32,388 bases of DNA from a virus: IMG/VR virus record IMGVR_UViG_3300021600_000016, positions 1-32,388 of that record; one strand, given 5' to 3'. Of the stretch, positions 26,905 through 32,388 are shown one piece after another; positions within the stretch are counted from its first letter, which is position 1, and the number at the start of each line of letters is the position of its first letter. The notes below the pieces were generated by a model. It searched no databases and had not been told where the DNA came from. It saw nothing but the letters and a program-made list of their open reading frames with translations. Made by a program: the position numbers and the translations under genes.

Positions 26905-27909
26905 TCAATCTTCCTTTTCTTCTTTCAGTTCAAAATCAATTGAACTAACCCCAAGAATATCTTTCCAATATTCTGCATATTCCTTCTTGTAGTTTTCAAT
27001 CGAAACTTTCTCTTCAGCCGCGTCTTTACCTGCCAAGAATCCGTGTGGTGTTACAATAATTTTTCCGTCTTCATAACCCAAACCATTGATGTGATTTTTC
27101 ATTACGGATACTTTTGTTCTGATTGCAAACTTAACACTCCTTTTATCTTTTGTTGCAGTAATCTTGTTTGTTCCCGCACCTTTTTGATTACCAAATAAGA
27201 ATACCAAAGACGAGTTTAACCAAATAGCCTCACCACCTTTTGCTTTAATCTTTGGTTGACCAAATGGATTGTCAGGTAATTCAACCCAAGGCTGATTAAC
27301 AATAACCAATGTGTTTTCATATTTTGAATCAGATTTACGTGAACCTGAAATACGTTGGTTAATACCCATCCCAATCTTATCCGCTAAAGTAGCTGCATTG
27401 TGTTGTTTACCACCTTTACCTTCATAAGTCATCTTACAAGGAACTGAACCAACAGAATCCCACAAGAATAATAGACTATAATCTAACTCACCTTTTTCTT
27501 GTGCATCCAACAAACTATTAATGTAGTCTGTGATTTGTTCAATATAACTAAAGTTGTTATTAAAGATGTAAAAGCCATCCCAATCTAATTCCCCTGTCTC
27601 TTCGTCAACAACTTCTTCACAATCAAAACCCATAAGTTTTGCGTGTTCAAAAGACCATTTTTGTTCTGTAATAATAAATACAGGTAGAATACCTTTCTTT
27701 TGGGCATCAACGGCAGCTTTAACTAACGCAGTTGTTTTTCCTGTATCAGAGTGACCCAAGAACATATTTAAGTGTCCAATTGCAGGACCTGGTAGTCCAA
27801 CCGCATCCAAGAAATCAGAACCTAAATCAAAAAATCTTTGTGCTTTGTACTTAGCAGAAGTAGAGAATTTTTTCTTTACCGAACTAAAATCGTTCTTTTT
27901 AATTGCCAT
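26905..27909 (-). CDS. uvsX: UvsX / RecA-like recombinase
   Basis: The 334-residue protein has a Walker A GHSDTGKT at 52-59, a catalytic Glu candidate E82 (FIITEQKW) and Walker B LLFLWD at 146-151. An L2-like segment follows with NQPWVELP and KAKGGEAIW. It would form filaments on single-stranded DNA for strand exchange in repair and recombination-dependent replication, with gp32 as partner. The TEQ and LWDSVGS patterns fit phage T4 UvsX better than bacterial RecA. The C-terminus is acidic (EEKED). Its start overlaps the end of the 75-residue gene by 11 bases, so the two are coupled. Length is shorter than T4 UvsX (391). Confidence 0.92.
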   Translation of the reverse strand: MAIKKNDFSSVKKKFSTSAKYKAQRFFDLGSDFLDAVGLPGPAIGHLNMFLGHSDTGKTTALVKAAVDAQKKGILPVFIITEQKWSFEHAKLMGFDCEEVVDEETGELDWDGFYIFNNNFSYIEQITDYINSLLDAQEKGELDYSLLFLWDSVGSVPCKMTYEGKGGKQHNAATLADKIGMGINQRISGSRKSDSKYENTLVIVNQPWVELPDNPFGQPKIKAKGGEAIWLNSSLVFLFGNQKGAGTNKITATKDKRSVKFAIRTKVSVMKNHINGLGYEDGKIIVTPHGFLAGKDAAEEKVSIENYKKEYAEYWKDILGVSSIDFELKEEKED

Positions 27910-28126
27910 AATGTGTTGAATAAAATTCTTTTAGGGTTACAAGTTTATCTGAAGCGTTTGTAAGTTTTTCGACAAAATTATCAATCTCTTCCAAATGTTG
28001 TGGGTGTTCCCCAATTCCCACTGCGTTCTCAATATAAACCATTAATGTTGCCTCTGATTCAGCAACTTCGCTCTCGTATTTCAATACAAGAGATTCGAAC
28101 ATTCTTTTTCCTATTCTGTTTTCCAT
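27899..28126 (-). CDS. Unknown small protein upstream of uvsX (75 aa)
   Basis: This short acidic protein (MENRIGKRMFESLV...) is probably all helical: two amphipathic helices separated by a turn around GIGEHPQH, the second rich in Leu and charged residues (LEEIDNFVEKL). No known domain is recognised. It follows the gp32 terminator, starts with a good ATG and overlaps uvsX by 11 bases. The tight coupling to the recombinase makes a replication or recombination accessory role plausible, but that is inference. A coding origin is supported by its placement between genes of certain identity. Confidence 0.65.
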   Translation of the reverse strand: MENRIGKRMFESLVLKYESEVAESEATLMVYIENAVGIGEHPQHLEEIDNFVEKLTNASDKLVTLKEFYSTHYGN

Positions 28127-28151
28127 GTGTTATTTTTTTTATAAAAGAAAA

Positions 28152-28188
28152 GAGCTTGGACACTATGTCTAAACAAGTACCCAAGCTC
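28152..28188 (-). terminator. Terminator after the gp32-like gene
   Basis: GAGCTTGG (28152-28159) pairs with CCAAGCTC (28181-28188); a further ACT/AGT pairing shortens the loop. On the minus strand the hairpin begins eight bases after the gp32 stop and is followed by TTTTCTTTTAT. Partial termination here would allow gp32 to be made in excess over uvsX and the genes behind it. Confidence 0.75.
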
Positions 28189-28195
28189 AGTTTAA

Positions 28196-29041
28196 TTAGA
28201 ATGGTAATTCAGAGTCAACCTCGTCGTTAGCCTGTGGGTCAACAATTGGTGCAGTTTTACCACCAATAGATGTAGTTGATTCAACATCATTTAAATATAC
28301 ATATCCACCTTTATCACTATCCCATTTTGGAGTTTCTCCACGAGCAATTGCTTCAAGATAATCAACAGGTTTTTTAGAATATACATCCAACCAAGTCATC
28401 TCGTCATTAATCCAAGCGTTTGCTTGAGCTTTGTCTTCATGAACAGGAGCTGGGTCATCATACATGATTGTAGAAATACTTGTGTACTCTTTACCTGCAG
28501 GTGTTTTAGATTTACTTAATTCGATAACAAGGTCACGTCCTTTTTCAGGGTCAGTGATATCACCTTTGTTTCTCCAAATTGGAATGATTTTATCCAAGAT
28601 ACCATCATTTTTATAGTTGTGTTTAAATCTCCAAAATTTAACCCCATCTTCTTCGTGGTCTCTATCAATCACTTTAACGATGTAAAACTTACGAGACTTG
28701 TATTGTTTTGCCAATTCTTTGTCCGATTCTTTACCCGTAGACATCAACTCTTCGTAAACCTCATTCAAAGGTGAACGTTCGTTATCATTTTTGCCTGGGT
28801 CAAAGAATTTATTCCATTGTCCACCAACTTGAATTTCGTGGTACCATGCTTCTTTGAATGGTGAAGAACCATCTGGTGTTGGTAGGATACGTACTCTACG
28901 TTGTCCTGATTTCTCTTTGTCAGAAAGGATACAAGCGAAATACTTTTTCATTCTTTCGTCTTGCGACATTTTGCTTTGGGCCCCGCCCCCTTGTTGTGCT
29001 TTTTCGTACTGTGCCAATACGGCATCTAATGAACTCATCAT
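28196..29041 (-). CDS. Single-stranded DNA binding protein, T4 gp32-like
   Basis: The 281-residue protein matches the gp32 layout: a short basic/polar N-terminus, an OB-fold core with RRVRILPTPDG, EAWYHEIQ, KFYIVKVIDRDHEEDG and KFWRFKHNYK, and an acidic C-terminal tail. The tail ends DSELPF, similar to the DDDIPF tip of bacterial SSB that recruits partner proteins. It coats single-stranded DNA at the fork and assists UvsX. Only one Cys is present, so the zinc site of T4 gp32 (three Cys and a His) is missing. It has its own promoter and terminator, fitting a protein needed in large amounts. ATGs at 29041 and 29038 are both possible; there is no Shine-Dalgarno. Confidence 0.85.
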   Translation of the reverse strand: MMSSLDAVLAQYEKAQQGGGAQSKMSQDERMKKYFACILSDKEKSGQRRVRILPTPDGSSPFKEAWYHEIQVGGQWNKFFDPGKNDNERSPLNEVYEELMSTGKESDKELAKQYKSRKFYIVKVIDRDHEEDGVKFWRFKHNYKNDGILDKIIPIWRNKGDITDPEKGRDLVIELSKSKTPAGKEYTSISTIMYDDPAPVHEDKAQANAWINDEMTWLDVYSKKPVDYLEAIARGETPKWDSDKGGYVYLNDVESTTSIGGKTAPIVDPQANDEVDSELPF

Positions 29042-29074
29042 GTTTTTTATATATTAAGATTAATTTGTTTTATA

Positions 29075-29103
29075 AATATAGGATAGTTTTCTCGATTTGT
29101 CAA
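29075..29103 (-). promoter_or_regulatory. Sigma70-type promoter for the gp32-like gene
   Basis: On the minus strand a perfect -35 box TTGACA (29103-29098) is followed, after exactly 17 bases, by TATATT (29080-29075), one mismatch from TATAAT. It lies between a terminator and the gp32 start, the right place for a promoter. It does not match the Bacteroidetes TTTG/TAnnTTTG pattern perfectly, although TATATTTA is close to the -7 element. Confidence 0.65.
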
Positions 29104-29110
29104 ATAAAAA

Positions 29111-29133
29111 AAGGTCACCTTTTGAGTGACCTT
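29111..29133 (-). terminator. Intrinsic terminator between the structural and DNA modules
   Basis: A perfect 8-bp stem, AAGGTCAC / GTGACCTT, with a seven-base loop is followed on the minus strand by a seven-T tract. It lies 20 bases after the stop of the 233-residue gene and directly upstream of the gp32 promoter. Confidence 0.85.
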
Positions 29134-29153
29134 CCATTTTATTTTTGTGTTTG

Positions 29154-29855
29154 TTATTTGTATTTGAACTCGTCTTCAAATCCATTTGATTTGTTTTGAA
29201 AAGAATTTTTAATATCGCTAACATTGATGTCGGTCACGTCATCAGGTGTTAAAACATAATCATTTTTTCCCGTTTTTTCCATCTCTTCCGATTTATCATC
29301 GAAGAATTGTGATAACTTTTGATTGAATGGGTATGAATCGTAACTTCTTAATTCTAATTTTTCCTGTGGAGTTTTTTCTCTGTATTTCTCAATTTTGTTT
29401 TCAAGAGCATTTAACTTGTTCATGATTGCATCCATCTCACCTAATCTTGATTCTAATTTACCTAATTGTCCAAATAAATTTTCAAAGTATTCGTCTTGTT
29501 TTGATTGAGTATCTTTTTGAGTGGTTACTAAATCAGTGATATCAAGTTCTTCACTATCACCACTTTCGTCTTTACCTTTTTCTTCCGATTCTCCATCGTC
29601 TCCAATTTTTTCAACGTCGGGGTCATTCTCAACATCAATTGGCGCTGGTGCTCCTGCTTCAGGTGCCGCCTCACCTCCAGGAGGTGGTGGTGGAACTGCC
29701 GCTGCGTCAGATGGTGGTGGTGGAGGTGCCGCTCCCGCATCAGGTGCCAAAGCTCCTAAATCATCAGGTGCAGGTTCTGCCGCTTGTTCCATTATATATT
29801 TGTTGATACTATTGTATCTTTGAATTTCACTTAATATTTTTTTATCTATGCTCAT
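29154..29855 (-). CDS. Pro/Ala-rich acidic coiled-coil protein, possible prohead core or virion protein (233 aa)
   Basis: The layout is: a short N-terminal helix (residues 3-22), a Pro/Ala/Gly-rich disordered stretch (24-72), a very acidic stretch (73-105), a heptad-like helical region (about 115-165, FGQLGKLESRLGEMDAIMN), and a charged C-terminus. The N-terminal helix ends YIME-Q at residues 20-24, matching the I/L-x-E cleavage rule of T4-type prohead proteases and resembling a capsid-targeting sequence. This, plus disorder and acidity, suggests a scaffold/core or internal head protein. No homologue is recognised. The preceding gene ends four bases upstream. Confidence 0.6.
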   Translation of the reverse strand: MSIDKKILSEIQRYNSINKYIMEQAAEPAPDDLGALAPDAGAAPPPPPSDAAAVPPPPPGGEAAPEAGAPAPIDVENDPDVEKIGDDGESEEKGKDESGDSEELDITDLVTTQKDTQSKQDEYFENLFGQLGKLESRLGEMDAIMNKLNALENKIEKYREKTPQEKLELRSYDSYPFNQKLSQFFDDKSEEMEKTGKNDYVLTPDDVTDINVSDIKNSFQNKSNGFEDEFKYK

Positions 29856-29859
29856 ATTA

Positions 29860-30084
29860 TTAACCGTTTAATAATTGTTTAACACCGTTAGCCGTTTCAA
29901 CTCTAACTCTTCTGTTTGCAGTTGTTTGGTGTCCAGCTCTTTCAATAAGTCCGTCTCTTTCTCTTACAGTATAACAATCTCCTGTATCTAAGTCACAAAC
30001 TTGTTTAGTTCCGTCACCGTTATCTTCTTGAGAAATCCTTGTAGATTTGCCAAGGTAGTTGTCTAATGCTGATTTAATATCCAT
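29860..30084 (-). CDS. Unknown small protein (74 aa)
   Basis: The protein begins MDIKSALDNYLGKSTRISQE and has a basic C-terminal half (ANRRVRVETANGV). Two Cys lie in VCDLDTGDCYTV. It has no membrane segment. It is preceded by a TATTTATATA box 11 bases before the ATG and ends four bases before the next start, so the two are probably co-transcribed. The function is unknown; the compact beta-type pattern (QVCDLDTGDCYTVRE) suggests a small folded domain. Confidence 0.6.
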   Translation of the reverse strand: MDIKSALDNYLGKSTRISQEDNGDGTKQVCDLDTGDCYTVRERDGLIERAGHQTTANRRVRVETANGVKQLLNG

Positions 30085-30095
30085 AATTATGTTTC

Positions 30096-30105
30096 TATAT
30101 AAATA
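30096..30105 (-). promoter_or_regulatory. TATTTATATA box before the 74-aa gene
   Basis: The minus strand reads TATTTATATA, ending 11 bases before the ATG at 30084 in the gap after the hub-like gene. The plus strand reads TATAAATA here, again antisense to the gene. Confidence 0.4.
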
Positions 30106-30122
30106 TATCGTTATTTGTTAAA

Positions 30123-32388
30123 TTATAATTGTATTGTTACCTTAAATGATTGTGGTACTGTAACATATGGAGTGACAAATGAGACACTATGAGCATTTAT
30201 GGTTATTATTACTACTATCTCACTACCTGACGGTGGTGATTGCCAATTACTTGTAATTTTGTCAATGATTTGAGTTTGGTCTATATAGAAATGCGTTGGT
30301 GATTGGAAATAACTATCATTCAAAGTAATACTACTTTCTTTCAATACTGTTTTTGTAATTGTATTATTTGGTCCCGCAATATTCTTTGTTACTTTATAAG
30401 CTAACACTGGTTTGATATTTGAAGGTAACATTGAATATGTACCAATTAAAGATGGTGTAATGTTAACGTCGACATATGCTTGATTTAACGAATATAAACC
30501 ATTTTGTAATTGAGATACCATAGTTACTGGTCCTGTTTGTTGTGGTTGTGTATTGGCATTTGGGACAACTCCTGGTACAACTGTTGGTGGAGCGGCGGAT
30601 GTTTGTGATGGATTGTAAGTGAAAATAGTTGAGCTAGTTCCATTACCATGCGTACCTTTAAGAGTGATTGTATTATTCTGAATAACTGTGGTATTACTAA
30701 ATGGAACTAATACAACAATGTTTACACCACTATTGATTGTTATTCCTGTTGTAGTTGTTACCCCATTTATAGTTGCCGCAGTTACCGTACTTAAGTCATT
30801 TCCTGTAATATTCAATATAGTTCCTGTTACACCTGTTAATGGTGAGAATGAAGTAATAGATGGAGGAAGACATACAGGCCCTGGTAGTGTTGTAGTGTTA
30901 AGGTTATTTTGGGATTGAGCCATCGCCAACTGAACCGCCATAGATGTCTGACTTGCTCCATTAGTCGCGACATCAGTAAATCCAACTTCTTTTGCAGATG
31001 CAACACCTTTAGTTAATGTATCAAAAAGTTTTTTAAATTCAGTTAAATGTTCATCAAAATATTGTGATGTAATATTTTCATTTGTTGCTGTTGGTGGTGT
31101 CCAATAACAAACATAATATTTATCAATACCAATTGGACTGCTACCATTTTCACCGTAACGTATTCTTGTTATGTTTGGGGTTAATCTTGCAACCATAAAA
31201 CTTAAAAAATCGTCAATATTTTTAAAATTGGCAATTGGTTTAACTACCGATGAATCATTAGTTGACCCTGAAAGTGATACACAGGATGATTGTTTTTGAA
31301 TAAAGTATTGTGTACTTGCCCCCCAATATGTATCTAAGGCAGCATTAACAAAATTATTATTATAACCGTAAAACTTATTTTTATTAAATGTTGTTATATA
31401 ACACATTAAATAAATTAAAAGTTGTAAATCAGGATTACTTGTTTTATTTTTAATTGCGGTTGCCATCTCTTGTGGTGTCAATGATATAGTCGCAGATTCA
31501 ACAAAATCACCCCAAGTACTATAGTTTGTATTAAGACTATTGGTACATGTATTAGTTGCTGCCGCAGCGTTATTACCCGTTTGAGATAACAATGCACTTT
31601 TGTTAATATTAGTAATTGGCTTATTACTTACACTATCTTTCTTATTTTTAACAACACTTTCAATCTGAGTTAAAAGATTTAGATTAATACTTTGTAATAA
31701 ATTATCTATTGATGGTAAATCATAAATACCTTGTCGTATTCCACTAAAATTTGTTTGGAATTCACCTGCAGTTATAGTGTGATTAACTTCAGTGATTAAA
31801 TAAGGACCATTAAACATTGGAACGTGTCTAAGGTTAAAATACATTGTTGGTTGTAATAATGCATTACCCAAACAAACCACCTGACATTGATAACTTCTTT
31901 GTTTATAAAGATTATATAATCCAACGTTTTGTGTTGCGACATTTCTACCACTTGCTTGGTCAACCATGTTTAATTGTGTCTGAACACTTTCTGAAGTAGC
32001 CTTCCCACTATCCATCGACACACTAAAAGAATAAAATATATTTTGATTTCTTGTACCAATATCAACATTAAATCCAACACACTTATTTGATAATGCCCAA
32101 TCTTTTTTTCCAACTTGGTTTTCAATTAATGGATTTTCAGACGCTCGTCTTAATTCAAACGCATCATCTCTAAATCTTGAATTTCCTTTTGGTAAATCTA
32201 ATTGTGCTGACGGTATTCCAGCATAAAAACAAATTAATTTTGGTCCTGACTTTCTATAGTCAACATCTAAAAATGTTCCCCACATATTGTCAGCAAACTC
32301 TAAAGACCCTTCGGCACTTTGTGATAATGTTGTACCATCCGCATCTTGTACATTATAAAAGTTAACATATGCAGGTAATGGCATCACA
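30123..32388 (-). CDS. Baseplate hub-like protein with IPT/TIG domain, 5' end outside window
   Basis: At least 754 residues are visible. The frame stays open to the window edge, and the first in-window start codons (GTG at 32387, ATG at 32384) are probably internal. Residues ~140-215 resemble the end of tail-hub (gpD/gp27-type) proteins: NLYKQRSYQCQVVCLG, then RHVPMFNGPYLITEVNHTI and FQTNFSGIRQG. Residues ~504-592 form an IPT/TIG Ig-like domain (PPSITSFSPLTGVTGT, ITGNDLSTVTAATING). The last ~150 residues are beta-rich and unrecognised. A hub protein would sit at the tail axis and link tube and baseplate; the IPT/TIG part may bind sugar or another virion protein. Assignment to the hub is by motif pattern, not a search. 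Confidence 0.55.
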   Translation of the reverse strand, partial: VMPLPAYVNFYNVQDADGTTLSQSAEGSLEFADNMWGTFLDVDYRKSGPKLICFYAGIPSAQLDLPKGNSRFRDDAFELRRASENPLIENQVGKKDWALSNKCVGFNVDIGTRNQNIFYSFSVSMDSGKATSESVQTQLNMVDQASGRNVATQNVGLYNLYKQRSYQCQVVCLGNALLQPTMYFNLRHVPMFNGPYLITEVNHTITAGEFQTNFSGIRQGIYDLPSIDNLLQSINLNLLTQIESVVKNKKDSVSNKPITNINKSALLSQTGNNAAAATNTCTNSLNTNYSTWGDFVESATISLTPQEMATAIKNKTSNPDLQLLIYLMCYITTFNKNKFYGYNNNFVNAALDTYWGASTQYFIQKQSSCVSLSGSTNDSSVVKPIANFKNIDDFLSFMVARLTPNITRIRYGENGSSPIGIDKYYVCYWTPPTATNENITSQYFDEHLTEFKKLFDTLTKGVASAKEVGFTDVATNGASQTSMAVQLAMAQSQNNLNTTTLPGPVCLPPSITSFSPLTGVTGTILNITGNDLSTVTAATINGVTTTTGITINSGVNIVVLVPFSNTTVIQNNTITLKGTHGNGTSSTIFTYNPSQTSAAPPTVVPGVVPNANTQPQQTGPVTMVSQLQNGLYSLNQAYVDVNITPSLIGTYSMLPSNIKPVLAYKVTKNIAGPNNTITKTVLKESSITLNDSYFQSPTHFYIDQTQIIDKITSNWQSPPSGSEIVVIITINAHSVSFVTPYVTVPQSFKVTIQL

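Noticed and set aside
29071-29078. TATAAATA on the plus strand as a T4 late promoter
   Set aside because: It would drive transcription away from gp32 into antisense of the upstream unit, and it overlaps the -10 of a better minus-strand promoter.
28858-29199. Plus-strand hydrophobic open frame of 113 codons
   Set aside because: It overlaps the gp32-like gene, its promoter and a terminator; the surrounding minus-strand features are far better supported.
29521-29823. Plus-strand Ser/Gly/Ala-rich open frame
   Set aside because: It mirrors the Pro/Ala-rich and acidic part of the 233-residue minus-strand gene.
1-32388. tRNA genes or an integrase/attachment site
   Set aside because: All gaps are 112 bases or shorter, none shows a cloverleaf-like sequence by eye, and no recombinase motif is present.

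Overview
The window reads as part of the genome of a tailed phage with a contractile tail (myovirus), distantly T4-like, that probably infects a member of the Bacteroidetes such as a flavobacterium. The T4-like character comes from recognisable homologues of gp25, gp6, gp32, UvsX, a DnaB-type helicase and a 5'-3' exonuclease, together with a class Ia ribonucleotide reductase. The host guess rests on SprB-type repeats in a tail protein, Thr/Pro and Gly-triplet stalk sequences, AT-rich DNA, and start codons preceded by A/T-rich leaders with no Shine-Dalgarno GGAGG. Every gene I accept lies on the minus strand, so transcription runs from high to low coordinates. Packing is tight: the longest gap is 112 bases. 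I see no tRNA, integrase, insertion sequence or CRISPR array.

In the direction of transcription: (1) 32388-29154 is the end of a structural module: a baseplate-hub-like protein with an IPT/TIG domain (truncated by the window edge), a 74-residue unknown, and a Pro/Ala-rich acidic coiled-coil protein with a possible prohead-protease site. It closes with a clear terminator. (2) 29103-20594 is the DNA module. A near-consensus sigma70-type promoter leads into a gp32-like single-stranded DNA binding protein, which has its own terminator. Then come a 75-residue unknown, UvsX/RecA, a FEN-type exonuclease with a GTG start inside an inverted repeat, a 150-residue unknown, the replicative helicase, and NrdB and NrdA. 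A perfect 10-bp hairpin terminator follows nrdA. (3) 20515-1 is the baseplate and tail-fibre module: gp25, gp6, a 1701-residue giant protein with an internal membrane-like segment, four unknown structural proteins (one with a PKD domain), a 994-residue protein with a P2 gpI/T4 gp7-like region, a SprB-repeat protein, a small Cys-rich companion, a Thr/Pro-stalk protein and a collagen-like fibre cut by the window edge.

The proteins fit together as expected: gp25, gp6 and the gpI-like protein would form the baseplate wedge, the repeat-rich proteins the peripheral fibres, and the middle module supplies nucleotides (NrdA/B), unwinds DNA (helicase), removes primers (exonuclease) and drives recombination-dependent replication (UvsX, gp32). 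Structural genes are coupled by TAATG or ATGA overlaps.

The points most worth a second look are the hydrophobic segment in the giant baseplate protein, the SprB-repeat mimicry of a host adhesin, a recurring TATTTA-containing box 11-14 bases before five start codons, and three uncharacterised small genes in or next to the replication cluster. I did not find an obviously new defence or mobile system.
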